Source of the DNA: Streptomyces sp. NBC_01408
GTDB lineage: Bacteria > Actinomycetota > Actinomycetes > Streptomycetales > Streptomycetaceae
Assembly: GCF_026340255.1 (NCBI RefSeq)
Contig: NZ_JAPEPJ010000001.1
Span: forward strand, 2,101,001-2,165,000
DNA length: 64,000 nt
Direction of reading: 5' to 3'
The position numbers were made by a program, and so were the translations under genes. Of the stretch, positions 25,915-34,092 are shown in pieces (position 1 is the stretch's first letter; the number at the start of each line of letters is the position of its first letter). Below the pieces are notes generated by a model. It made no database searches and was not told the origin of the DNA. It saw nothing but the letters and a program-made list of their open reading frames with translations.

Positions 25915-25967
25915 GTTCCCGCTGACGCCGCAGTGACCCGGGGCGCGGACAGGTCGTTGGGCGGGGC

Positions 25968-26258
25968 ATGAATGCCATGAAGCGCACCCTCTCCGCCCTG
26001 GTCCTCACCGGCGGCGCCGCCCTCGCACTCACCCCCGTCGCCGCGCACGCCGACGAGCCCGCCATCCAGGGGCCGCCGATCACCCAGCGCGTCACCGACA
26101 TCGTCGACCACCCTGGCCAGGCGGTCCAGGACACGAAGACGGCGGTGGGCGTGACCGCCGCGGCGGCCGGCTCCGCCACCAAGGCCACCGAGTCGTCCCT
26201 GGGGGGCGCGGGCACCGCCCTGTCCAGCGGTCTCCCCGACGCCCCGAAGGTCAAGTGA
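25968..26258 (+). CDS. Small secreted protein
   Basis: 96 residues with a Sec signal peptide (MKRTLSALVLTGGAALALTPVAAHA, cleavage near residue 28 counting from the first Met). The mature part is about 68 residues, Ala/Thr/Val-rich and probably helical or disordered (TKTAVGVTAAAAGSATKATESS), without cysteines. The ATG at 25968 and that at 25977 are both possible; GGGCGGGG precedes the first. No family recognised. It is alone between the terminator of the permease gene and the large palindromic repeat. Confidence 0.7.
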   Translation: MNAMKRTLSALVLTGGAALALTPVAAHADEPAIQGPPITQRVTDIVDHPGQAVQDTKTAVGVTAAAAGSATKATESSLGGAGTALSSGLPDAPKVK

Positions 26259-26347
26259 CCTTCTCCTCCCGAGGGCCGTGTGCCCTGCGGGCGGCTCGGC
26301 GGTGTCCGGCTCGGCTGCGGCCGGGCCCGGGCTGCGCCCGGACCCCT

Positions 26348-26809
26348 GGGGCTCCGCCCCAGACCCCGCGCCTCAATCGCCGGCGGGGCTGGATTCGGCT
26401 CTGGCTTCGCCGGGTGCCCTGCGGGCGGCTCGGTCGGGGCCTGGTCGGTGGGGTCGGTCCGCGGGGCCGCTCCGGGTTGTCTCCTCGGCTCGCGCACTGA
26501 GCCCGACCCGACGCCATCGGCCCAGGTTGCGCGCTCGTCCTGCGGGGACAACCCTGCGCGTCCCCACTCCCCTCCACCACGAGTCCCGCGAAACTGCCCA
26601 GCCTGGCCAGGTTCCACATCCGAAGTCGGGGCGTGGGGCGGGGTCGCGCAGGAGAGTCCCCGCAGGACGAGCGCGCAACCCAGGCCCGGCTATCGCAGCC
26701 GGGGCTAAGTGCGCGAGCCGAGGAGACGCTCCGGAGCGGCCCCGACCCACACCCGAAGCCAAACCCAGCCCCGCCGGCGTTTGAGGCGCGGGGTCCGGGG
26801 CGGAGCCCC
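26348..26809. repeat. Large inverted-repeat element (family 2, long form)
   Basis: About 460 bp. The terminal 45-bp inverted arms (26348-26392 and 26765-26809) match the arms of the 14873-14970 repeat. Interior blocks are also inverted copies of each other: the CTCCTCGGCTCGCGCA block near 26480 against its complement near 26710, and the GCGCGCTCGTCCTGCGGGGA block near 26530 against its complement near 26670. The whole element can therefore fold as one very long hairpin. No credible gene inside; the stretch 26259-26923 holds nothing else. Confidence 0.8.
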
Positions 26810-26923
26810 GTGCAACGGCGCCGCAGGGGGCCAGAGACCGCGTGCCGGGTCGGGGCGGCGCGATCGCCTCGTCCACCACGGCCAGGGCGGGGCTTTCGGG
26901 GGAGGGCGCTCGTTGAGCAGCAC

Positions 26924-27721
26924 ATGATCCTCTGGTTGCTCAATCACCTCAGTACTTTCGTCATCGCCGTCCTCCTCGTCGGTGGCCTCACCGGCCTCGG
27001 CGTGGCCGGCAGCCTGGCCGCCCGCCGCCGCTTCCCGCACCTGGCGAAGGGCGAGCACAACGAGATGGTCGGGGTCGCGCTCGGCATGTTCGGCGCGATC
27101 TACGGCATCATCCTCGCGTTCGTCGTCGTCACGCTCTGGACGCAGCTGGAGAACACGCAGAACATCGTCGCCACCGAGGCCACCGACCTGGCCCTCGTCG
27201 TGCGCAGCGCCGACACCTTCCCGCCGGCCGACCGCGCGCGGGTGCAGCAGGCGGTGGGCGCGTACGCGCACGCCGTCGTCGAGGTGCAGTGGCCGCTGAT
27301 GCGCGAGGGACGGCCGAGTTACGAGGCGACCGCACCGCAGACGCGCGCCCTGTACGAGGCCCTCCAGTCGTTCGAGCCGAGCGGCATCCGCGCCGAGACC
27401 TTCTACGCCGAGGCGGTCACCCACCTCAACGACGTCGCCGCGCAGCGCCGGGCCCGCGTCTCGATGGCCGAGACCTCACTGCCGATCCTGCTGCAAGTGC
27501 TGGTGTACGGCGGCGCGCTGGTGATCCTGCCGCTCACGTTCCTGTTCGGACTGCGGAGCCTGAAGATGCAGCTGCTGTTCGTATCGGCGGTCGCCGGGCT
27601 GATCGGCTTCAGCCTGCTGCTGGTCGTGGCCCTGGACCGCCCCTTCGCGGGAGACCTGAGCGTGAGCCCGCAGCCGTACAAGGAGGCCGCGCTGGCGCAG
27701 TTCTGGGCTGCGGGCTCTTGA
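26924..27721 (+). CDS. DUF4239-like integral membrane protein
   Basis: 265 residues with about four membrane spans: LNHLSTFVIAVLLVGGLTGLGVAGSL and ALGMFGAIYGIILAFVVVTLW near the N-terminus, and two near the C-terminus (LPILLQVLVYGGALVILPLTFLF; QLLFVSAVAGLIGFSLLLVVAL). The central ~110 residues are a soluble helical region. The pattern NEMVGVALGMFGAIYGIILAF matches the DUF4239 (bestrophin-like) family. Start at the ATG at 26924; the longer upstream frame is the repeat. Role unknown; some relatives are suspected channels. Confidence 0.78.
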   Translation: MILWLLNHLSTFVIAVLLVGGLTGLGVAGSLAARRRFPHLAKGEHNEMVGVALGMFGAIYGIILAFVVVTLWTQLENTQNIVATEATDLALVVRSADTFPPADRARVQQAVGAYAHAVVEVQWPLMREGRPSYEATAPQTRALYEALQSFEPSGIRAETFYAEAVTHLNDVAAQRRARVSMAETSLPILLQVLVYGGALVILPLTFLFGLRSLKMQLLFVSAVAGLIGFSLLLVVALDRPFAGDLSVSPQPYKEAALAQFWAAGS

Positions 27722-27885
27722 ACCGACCGTACGGATGCTGAGCCGCGGGGCGGGGGCGTGTGGGGGCGTGTTCGCGCACCCTGGGCGATTCGAGCGCCCT
27801 CGCGCGTGCCTTTCTGCTCCCCCTGTCCGCGTGGCAACGTCGGCGCCCCCGGTGGGAGCCGGGAAGACCAAGGGGAGGAACACGC

Positions 27886-28287
27886 GTGAACCGCAGACTT
27901 CGGATGAGCACATTTCTGTCCGCCGGCGTCCTGGCCGCCACCGCGCTCGTGCCGCTGACGGCAGTGCCCGCCCAGGCCTGGCCGAACAGCGGAAGCGTCC
28001 TGCTGAACGGCAGGATCGGCTGCAACTACTCGACGTCCAACACGGTCAAGTGGGCCTGGGTGTCCGCGAGCAACGGGGAGAGCGGCTGGGCCTCTCTGGG
28101 CTCGGGGGGCATGACCAGGTCCTACAAGTTCCAGTTCAACCGGGTACCGACGTCCACGATGACGGTCACGGTGAAGTGGGGGTGCGCGACCGACGGGGAG
28201 CACAGCACCCGCTTCGGTGTGAACCGTCCCGCCACGGGAACAACCGCGACCCGCAACATCTGTTACTGGTCCCCCTGCTGGATCTGA
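27886..28287 (+). CDS. Small secreted protein with four cysteines
   Basis: 133 residues. GTG start at 27886 after AAGGGGAGGAA. Signal peptide MNRRLRMSTFLSAGVLAATALVPLTAVPAQA (cleavage about residue 31). The mature domain of about 100 residues is rich in Ser/Thr/Trp with cysteines at GCNYS, WGCAT, NICYW and SPCWI, likely two disulfides and a compact beta structure. Unrecognised family. Single gene, no partner seen. Resembles in style the secreted protein at 7527, but the sequences are not obviously homologous. Confidence 0.78.
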   Translation: MNRRLRMSTFLSAGVLAATALVPLTAVPAQAWPNSGSVLLNGRIGCNYSTSNTVKWAWVSASNGESGWASLGSGGMTRSYKFQFNRVPTSTMTVTVKWGCATDGEHSTRFGVNRPATGTTATRNICYWSPCWI

Positions 28288-28332
28288 CCGCTCCCCGGGG
28301 GCTTCCGGTCACCGTCCTCCGTACCGGCAGCC

Positions 28333-28611
28333 TCAGTGGTCGCGGTACACCTCGCGTCGGTGGCCTGCAGCCAGCACCCAGACGATGAGCCGTCCGTCCT
28401 CAGTGGCATAGACCATGCGATAGTCGCCGATGCGAAGGCGCCAGCGTGACGCGTGCCCTTGGAGGGCTTTGATGTCGAATGCCGCCGCGTCCCCCGCTGT
28501 GAGGGCCTTCTGCAGTTCGATGAGCCGGTGCAGGATCCGCACGGCATCAGGGCGGGGGACCTTGAGCAAGTCGCGTTGTGCGTGCGGGGTGAACCGGGTG
28601 ACGTAACCCAT
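28333..28611 (-). CDS. RelE/ParE-family toxin
   Basis: 92 residues of the RelE fold: MGYVTRFTPHAQRDLLKVPRPDAVRILHRLIEL, then FDIKALQGHASRWRLRIGDYRMVYATEDGRLIVWVLAAGHRREVYR. RelE toxins cut mRNA in the ribosomal A site; the conserved Arg (RLRIGDYR) and C-terminal Arg/Tyr (RREVYR) positions are present, so it is probably active. It starts 3 nt after the antitoxin stop, the usual antitoxin-first operon order. Confidence 0.9.
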   Translation of the reverse strand: MGYVTRFTPHAQRDLLKVPRPDAVRILHRLIELQKALTAGDAAAFDIKALQGHASRWRLRIGDYRMVYATEDGRLIVWVLAAGHRREVYRDH

Positions 28612-28614
28612 CCG

Positions 28615-28896
28615 TCAGGCCTGCTGCTCGCGGAGCAGGACGGCCATCTCCTCAAGGGAAACGGATCCCGTCAGGCCCTCGCTCTCGGCTTCGTCGGCCA
28701 GGTTGTTCAGCCAGGCCTCTTCGGCCTCGTCGGCGAAGCGGCGGAGCCGCTGGTACTCCTCGATGTCGATCACGACGGCCTCCTGCTTGCCGCGCCGCGT
28801 GATGATCGTGGGCACCCCCTCGCGGCGTGCGCGGTCTATGGCATCCGCAAGGTGGCTGCGTACCTCTGCCATGGACTCGATCACGGGCTCGCTCAT
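28615..28896 (-). CDS. Phd/YefM-family antitoxin
   Basis: 93 residues. The N-terminal DNA-binding part (MSEPVIESMAEVRSHLADAIDRARREGVPTIITRRGKQEAVVIDIEEYQRLR) is the Phd/YefM signature. The C-terminal acidic helix (EEAWLNNLADEAESEGLTG) would wrap and neutralise the toxin. The ATG at 28896 is preferred over an upstream ATG at 28920, which lies in the operator. First gene of the pair, probably autoregulated through the palindrome at 28905-28919. Confidence 0.9.
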   Translation of the reverse strand: MSEPVIESMAEVRSHLADAIDRARREGVPTIITRRGKQEAVVIDIEEYQRLRRFADEAEEAWLNNLADEAESEGLTGSVSLEEMAVLLREQQA

Positions 28897-28904
28897 GCCG
28901 CTAA

Positions 28905-28919
28905 TGTACCAGATGTACA
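28905..28919. promoter_or_regulatory. Antitoxin operator
   Basis: Perfect inverted repeat TGTAC-N5-GTACA just upstream of the antitoxin start, in an AT-richer patch. Phd/YefM antitoxins bind such short palindromes to repress their own operon. Confidence 0.65.
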
Positions 28920-28945
28920 TGAAGGGGGCCTGAGTGGCCGACCTG

Positions 28946-29590
28946 TCATCGGCTCCGCCACGGCGGCCCGTGCTTGCGGCGGTGTTCCTCGAGGAGGTCC
29001 CGGTCCGAGCGGCGGCGCTGGCCCGCCGTGAACATGGTGGCGCCGATCACGAGGATCAGGCCTCCGCTGATGGCCGGGCCGAGGGGATCGACGGTGCGGT
29101 CGCCCGTGGCCTCGATGCGCGGGTCCAGGATGCCGAGCGGGTCCTCGAAGAGGACGACGGGCCGGCCCTCCTCGAAGTCGCCGAAGCAGTTCTGCTGCTG
29201 GCCCAGCTTCCGGACCCGGCCCGAGGCGTCGGCCACGACGCAGTAGGACATGCTGTCCCCGTCGGAGTCGGTCCGCTCCCCGGCCTCGACGACGACCGCG
29301 GCGACCCGCTCGCCGAGCAGCTTCGTGTACACCTCGTACACGCTGGATCCGACGAAGGCGCTGAGTGCCAGGGTGCCGAAGCCGACGACGGCCGCGGCTC
29401 CCGCCCGGTTCCAGAACGTGCCCGCCACGGCCGCCCCCACACCGCCCGCGGCGAGGACGAGGAGCACCCCGATGAACGCGATGCCGTAGGGGTACTGGGC
29501 GAGGAAGCCGCCCGCCGCCGCCGTCCCGGGTACGGCCACGGCCCAGCGCAGCGAGTCCCCCGTACGTCCCGGTATTCGGTCCGCTTCCAT
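28946..29590 (-). CDS. Integral membrane protein, function unknown (DUF3592-like arrangement)
   Basis: 214 residues. Two adjacent membrane spans near residues 25-65 (GFLAQYPYGIAFIGVLLVLAAGGVGAAVAGTFW), one near 70-85, then a soluble beta-rich loop of about 90 residues (VVVEAGERTDSDGDSMSYCVVADASGRVRKLG...), and a last span (GPAISGGLILVIGATMFTAG). A membrane-flanked soluble module with a single Cys pair is reminiscent of DUF3592-type proteins, but I am not sure. Start ATG at 29590. Neighbours give no functional clue. Confidence 0.68.
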   Translation of the reverse strand: MEADRIPGRTGDSLRWAVAVPGTAAAGGFLAQYPYGIAFIGVLLVLAAGGVGAAVAGTFWNRAGAAAVVGFGTLALSAFVGSSVYEVYTKLLGERVAAVVVEAGERTDSDGDSMSYCVVADASGRVRKLGQQQNCFGDFEEGRPVVLFEDPLGILDPRIEATGDRTVDPLGPAISGGLILVIGATMFTAGQRRRSDRDLLEEHRRKHGPPWRSR

Positions 29591-29658
29591 GTCCGATCCC
29601 CTCCGACCACCTGCGCGTTTCCGGCGCCCACCCTACGCAGGCTCCGGCGCGCCCCCGG

Positions 29659-30519
29659 TCAGAGGTACTGGGCGAACTCGTCGAGGGTGCGCAGGACCTC
29701 CGGTTCGGCCGCCGAGGGGAGTTGGAGGACCACCTCCTCGATGCCGAGGTCGGCGTAGTGGCCGAGCTTGCCGGGGGTGGGCCGGACGGCGTACGGGACC
29801 ACATGGAGGGACTTCGGGTCGCGCCCGGCGGTCTCCCAGACCTGGCGCAGCACCGGCAGGGACTCGCTGAGCCCGCCGCCCCCGATGGGTAGCCAGCCGT
29901 CGGCGTGGTCGGCGACGGCTGCGAAGAGCTTCGGGCCGGCCGCGCCGCCGATCAGGGTGCGGGGGCCGTACAGGGGCGCGCCGGGGCCGAGTTCGCGTGC
30001 GGCCTGGGCCGGCTTCGGGTAGGCGGTGCTCGCCTGGACGGAGGAGTACTGGCCGACGTACGCGGTGGGTTCGGGAGCCCACAGGGCGCGCATCAACGCC
30101 ATGCGGTCGCGGACCAGTTCGCGGCGGGTGCGCCACTCGACGCCGTGGTCGGCGGCCTCCTCGACGTTCCAGCCGTAGCCGATGCCCAGGGTGAGGCGGC
30201 CGCCGGAGAGGTGGTCCAGGGTGGCCGCCTGCTTCGCGAGGCCGATCGGGTCGTGCTGGGCCACCAGGGTGATCCCGGTGCCGAGGGCCAGCCGCTCGGT
30301 CACGGCGGCGGCCTGGCCGAGGGCGACGAAGGGGTCGAGGGTGCGCCCGTACATCTCGGGGAGGTCGCCGCCCATGGGGGCGGCGGTGTCGCGGGCGACC
30401 GGGATGTGGGTGTGTTCCGGCAGGTAGAGCCCGGAGAAGCCCCGCTCCTCCAGGCTGCGCGCGAGGCGGACGGGCGAGACGGTGCGGTCGGTGAGGAAGA
30501 TGGTCGTGGCGATCCGCAT
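29659..30519 (-). CDS. LLM-class F420-dependent oxidoreductase
   Basis: 286 residues of the luciferase-like F420 subfamily: MRIATTIFLTDRTVSP, LYLPEHTHIPVARDT, GTGITLVAQHDPIGLAKQAATLDHLSGGRLTLGIGYGWNVEEAADHGV, GPRTLIGGAAGPKLFAAVADHADGWLPIGG. It has the TIGR03619/MSMEG_2256-type conserved blocks. ATG at 30519, with GGAGGTG and AGGACCC upstream. Unlike the other LLM genes here I see no CTGACG-N3-CGTCAG site in its promoter region, so it may be regulated differently. Substrate unknown. Confidence 0.87.
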   Translation of the reverse strand: MRIATTIFLTDRTVSPVRLARSLEERGFSGLYLPEHTHIPVARDTAAPMGGDLPEMYGRTLDPFVALGQAAAVTERLALGTGITLVAQHDPIGLAKQAATLDHLSGGRLTLGIGYGWNVEEAADHGVEWRTRRELVRDRMALMRALWAPEPTAYVGQYSSVQASTAYPKPAQAARELGPGAPLYGPRTLIGGAAGPKLFAAVADHADGWLPIGGGGLSESLPVLRQVWETAGRDPKSLHVVPYAVRPTPGKLGHYADLGIEEVVLQLPSAAEPEVLRTLDEFAQYL

Positions 30520-30568
30520 GGGTCCTGACACCTCCGAGACGTGGGAAAGACAAGGTACGGGCTTCCGC

Positions 30569-33415
30569 CTACGGACGGCAGGGCGCGTCGACCTCCACAT
30601 CCTTGAGATAGCGGTCGTACTCGTCCTTGGGGAGCGGCTCCGGCACGAGTGCGCACAGGGCTTCGTGCCACGAGGAGAGGTCGATGGTGTGACGTACGAA
30701 GGTCCCGTCCTCCTTGAGGGAGAGGACTCCGCCTCCGGGGCCCGAGAGCAGCCGCACCGTGCTCTCACCGTCGGTGCCCGAGTCGGGGACGGTCCAGCTG
30801 CCGACGGCGTCGCCGGAGGCCGTGTCCCAGAACTGCAGGGTCCACTCGGCGCCGTTTCTGACGCGTTGCACGAGGAGTCTGGCGTCCTTGCTGAAGACCA
30901 CGGACTGGTCTGCGTACTGCATGCCGACCGAACTCTTGGTGACTCGCCCCGTGCTGACATCGAGGCTGGTGATCAGGTGATCTCGGTCAATGGCCGCCAC
31001 CTTCTGCCCGTCATGGCTGACGACGACGGCTCGCGCAATGCTGCTGAGTGAGCCTTTGCGTACCTTCTCGAGGCGCGCATCGTCCCGCCACCGCCACGTG
31101 GTCAGGTCGCCAAGGGTGTCCATGGCGGCCAGCGTCCGTCCGTCCCCGCTGGTGTCCGCGCTGTCCCCGATCGTGCTGTACTCGCCAAGGTCCTGGCGGG
31201 TCTCCCACGACCGGCTGTCGAGCAGCAGGAGTCGGTCGGCCCCGGCCACGACGACGTGTATCCCGTCCGGCATGAAGAGGAGCGGACGGCGGCTCCGGTC
31301 GCCGGTGTACCGCTCGGGGAAGGTCCGGGAGGGGCCCACCTGGGTTCCCGTACGCGGATCCCAGAGCGTCAGTTCCGCCCCCTCCACCAGGGCGGCACGG
31401 CTGCCGTCGGCGTTGACGGCCACCACGGATTCGTCCGTGGAGATCTTCCTGGGGATGCGTCCCCGGTGCTGGAATCCGGCGTCGGCATCGGTGACCGTCC
31501 ACAGTTCGGTGCTGTTCTCGCTCCTCCGCAGCGCCAACCGGCCGGTAGAAGTGAGCTCGTCGGGTTTGACCCGGTTCTCGTTCGGCAGGTTCTCGCCCCC
31601 CTGCCGGGTGGCCGTGGCGAAGAGGGAGACGGCTCCGTTCTCGGCCGCCGCGGCCACCCACTTGCCGTCGGCGGAGCTGGCGACGCTGAGGACGGGCCAC
31701 GTGAACGAGCCCAGACTGCGCCGCCGTCGCAGGGCGGGGTCGTAGACGGTCACCGACTGGCCGTCCGACATCGAGATCAGCCGGCCGCTGTCGGTGGGGA
31801 GGGCGAGCGCGCGCGTGCCGGTCGAGTTGGTGGCCAGGGGCTGTCCGTCCACCAGTTCTGCGATGCGCCTGCCGTCGGTCAGATTCCACAGTTCGTCCTT
31901 GCCGCCCTTCTTCGGAGCGAGGACGTACGCCCAGTCGCCGTGGGGGGAGAGCGTGACGCTCCTGGCCTCGTCCCCCGACGGCAGTCCGGGCACCTGGCGC
32001 GAGGGGCTCCACGTGTTCGATGCCGGGGTGTAGTCCCGTACGGTGCCCGTGTGACCGGCGAAGGTGACGAGCCGGTTCGAGCCGTCGAAGGCGAGGCTGA
32101 GCCCAGCCGACGAAGCGGGGCCTTCGGTGACGGCCTTGCCGGTGCCGGTGTCCCAGACGCCGAGGTGTTCGACGTCCATGGCTCGGGTGTAGTAGGTCGC
32201 GGCGAGCCATTTCCCGTCGTCGGACAGCGCGTGACCCTGCAGCCCCTTGTGTGCTTGGGACAGTTTGCTTCCGTCGCTGGCGACGATGGTCCGCATCAGC
32301 TTGGCGCCGGGCACGTCCCACAGCTCGATCTCGTTGGAGGTGGTCTCCATCACGAGCAGTTTTCCGTCGGCGCTGAACTGGAGCGCACCTCCGTTCTGCG
32401 GCCCGTTGGTGGGCAGCGACGGCAGGGACTTGCCGGATCGTGTGTCGTAGAGATGTACCTCGCCGAAGTCCAGGTAGTAGGCGAGCATGCTGCCGTCGGG
32501 GCTGATCGCCACTTCGGCGGCAGGGATCGTACCCGCACCGCGAGACCCGGATACTTGATCGCTTCCCGCCTCGAAGTGCCGTGCCACCCCCTCGTTGGCC
32601 GCCACCGCCCGGGCCATGGCCTGCGCTGACTCTCCGGTCGGCTGCACCGCCTCCGCGTACAGGGCGAGCTGGGCCGCCCTGCGCGGGTCCGTACCGGCGA
32701 CTTCCAGGGCGCGGGCCGCGAGGGCCTGGGAGGCGGAGCGCCGTGCGCGGTCGAGGGCCTCGCCCCGTTGCTGCCAGGCGACAACGCCGGCGAGGAGGGC
32801 GGTCACCAGGAGCACGGAAAGGGCGGCGACGGCGCCTCGGAGCATGCGGGTGGCGATGCGGTGCTGGCGGAGGTCCTCGCTGTCCAGCGCGTCCTTGCTG
32901 CGGCCGTGGAGGGGCGCGGCGAGGGTGGCGACGGCGTCGCGGAACTCCGCCTGGCGTAAGGAGAGTCTGTCGGACTCGCGGAAGGCGGTGAGATCGACCC
33001 AGAGGGGTTCGGTCCTGAACTTGCCGCGGAGGACCGGAGGCAGAGCGGTGGTGCCCTCCCAGTCGAAGTCACCCCTCCGTGGGTCCCAGGCGACCGTGCC
33101 GCCGCTGACCGCGATGAGGAAGTGGTCCATGGGGCGGTTCGCGACCCAGAACTCGATCTCCTCGCGCACCCAGCGTGATTCCGCGGCCTCGGGCGAGGCC
33201 AGGTAGATGAAGTAACGGGAGCGTGCCAGCTCCTCCTTGATGGATCCGCCCAGGTCGCTGTTGGCCGAGAGACTGGTGGTGTCCCGGAAAACATTGATGA
33301 CCTGACGGCGTGTCCAAGGCCGGGCGAGCCGGTGCAGGCCGCGTTGAAGCCCCTCGGCCAGAGTGACATCCCGTTTGTGACTGTATGAGATGAACGCATC
33401 GCGTTCGCGGTCCAT
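30569..33415 (-). CDS. TIR-domain, membrane-anchored, beta-propeller protein
   Basis: 948 residues in three parts. Residues about 1-130 are a TIR domain: DAFISYSHKRD at the start, then RDTTSLSANSDLGGSIKEEL, SRYFIYLASPEAAESRWVREEIEFW with the Glu position used by NAD-cleaving TIRs. Near 195-217 is one membrane span (AVAALSVLLVTALLAGVVAW). A helical ARRSASQALAARALEVAGTDPRRAAQLAL stretch follows, as in NACHT/WD40 proteins. The last ~650 residues are repeated SxDGxxLA...LWD blades, probably a WD40-like double propeller. Architecture suggests a sensor whose propeller detects a signal and whose TIR either degrades NAD+ or recruits partners. Divergent from 33505-34092 with about 90 bp between. Confidence 0.85.
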   Translation of the reverse strand: MDRERDAFISYSHKRDVTLAEGLQRGLHRLARPWTRRQVINVFRDTTSLSANSDLGGSIKEELARSRYFIYLASPEAAESRWVREEIEFWVANRPMDHFLIAVSGGTVAWDPRRGDFDWEGTTALPPVLRGKFRTEPLWVDLTAFRESDRLSLRQAEFRDAVATLAAPLHGRSKDALDSEDLRQHRIATRMLRGAVAALSVLLVTALLAGVVAWQQRGEALDRARRSASQALAARALEVAGTDPRRAAQLALYAEAVQPTGESAQAMARAVAANEGVARHFEAGSDQVSGSRGAGTIPAAEVAISPDGSMLAYYLDFGEVHLYDTRSGKSLPSLPTNGPQNGGALQFSADGKLLVMETTSNEIELWDVPGAKLMRTIVASDGSKLSQAHKGLQGHALSDDGKWLAATYYTRAMDVEHLGVWDTGTGKAVTEGPASSAGLSLAFDGSNRLVTFAGHTGTVRDYTPASNTWSPSRQVPGLPSGDEARSVTLSPHGDWAYVLAPKKGGKDELWNLTDGRRIAELVDGQPLATNSTGTRALALPTDSGRLISMSDGQSVTVYDPALRRRRSLGSFTWPVLSVASSADGKWVAAAAENGAVSLFATATRQGGENLPNENRVKPDELTSTGRLALRRSENSTELWTVTDADAGFQHRGRIPRKISTDESVVAVNADGSRAALVEGAELTLWDPRTGTQVGPSRTFPERYTGDRSRRPLLFMPDGIHVVVAGADRLLLLDSRSWETRQDLGEYSTIGDSADTSGDGRTLAAMDTLGDLTTWRWRDDARLEKVRKGSLSSIARAVVVSHDGQKVAAIDRDHLITSLDVSTGRVTKSSVGMQYADQSVVFSKDARLLVQRVRNGAEWTLQFWDTASGDAVGSWTVPDSGTDGESTVRLLSGPGGGVLSLKEDGTFVRHTIDLSSWHEALCALVPEPLPKDEYDRYLKDVEVDAPCRP

Positions 33416-33504
33416 GGCTGCCCCCGAGCTCGCCCGCCCCTTGTGTGATCTCTCTCAACTCGTAGGGTTACACGAAGGGTTCACTGCAAGGGAGAGGTCG
33501 GGGG

Positions 33505-34092
33505 ATGGGGTTACGGCGCAGGGGCAGGCGTGGCGGTGGAGGATTTGGCCCGCAGGAGATCACGGTCAAGTTCGCCATCCCGTTCGTCGGGGAGATCAGC
33601 GGTGTCTGGGAGCCTGTGGACTCCGAGCGCGAGGCCGCCTGGGAGCTGTACGTTGAGTTGGCCACCCGGATCTCCGTGGTGGAACTGGGCGAGGACGAGG
33701 GCTTGTTGCGGGAGGCGCTCTCCTCGCTCTACACCGTCTTCGGCACCACGAGGGAGATCCTGCGCCGGTACGGGCCCGCGGTCGCGCCGCGCGTCGCCCC
33801 CGGGCACGTGAGCTTCGGGGTCCTCGCTGTCAACGTGCTCAACCTTTCGATCAGGCCGCTGCTCAGCAAGTGGCATCCGCTCCTCACCGCGCACGAGGCG
33901 ACCCGTGGGGACCACATCGACCCCGTCTCCCACGAACGGCGCTGGGCGCGTACGGCTGAACTGCGAGAGGAGATCAACAGCGTACGCAGGGTGCTGCTCT
34001 CGCTGGCCGAGTCACTCAATGAAGTAGCCGGCGTCGGGGATCTGATCACGGCACGCGTACCGCGTCAGGCCCCCGCCGCCGAGACGCCCTAG
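33505..34092 (+). CDS. 195-residue protein paired with the TIR gene, function unknown
   Basis: Starts MGLRRRGRRGGGGFGPQEITVKFAIPFVGEISGVWEPVD; the basic Gly-rich head precedes a short beta segment and then long amphipathic helices (ERE AAWELYVELATRISVVEL; LREALSSLYTVFGTTREILRRYG; WARTAELREEINSVRRVLLSLAESLNEVAG). There is no clear membrane span, signal or catalytic motif. The head-to-head position with the TIR-propeller gene suggests a functional partner. It ends overlapping by 4 bp the convergent ADP-ribosylglycohydrolase gene. I do not recognise a named family. Confidence 0.72.
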   Translation: MGLRRRGRRGGGGFGPQEITVKFAIPFVGEISGVWEPVDSEREAAWELYVELATRISVVELGEDEGLLREALSSLYTVFGTTREILRRYGPAVAPRVAPGHVSFGVLAVNVLNLSIRPLLSKWHPLLTAHEATRGDHIDPVSHERRWARTAELREEINSVRRVLLSLAESLNEVAGVGDLITARVPRQAPAAETP

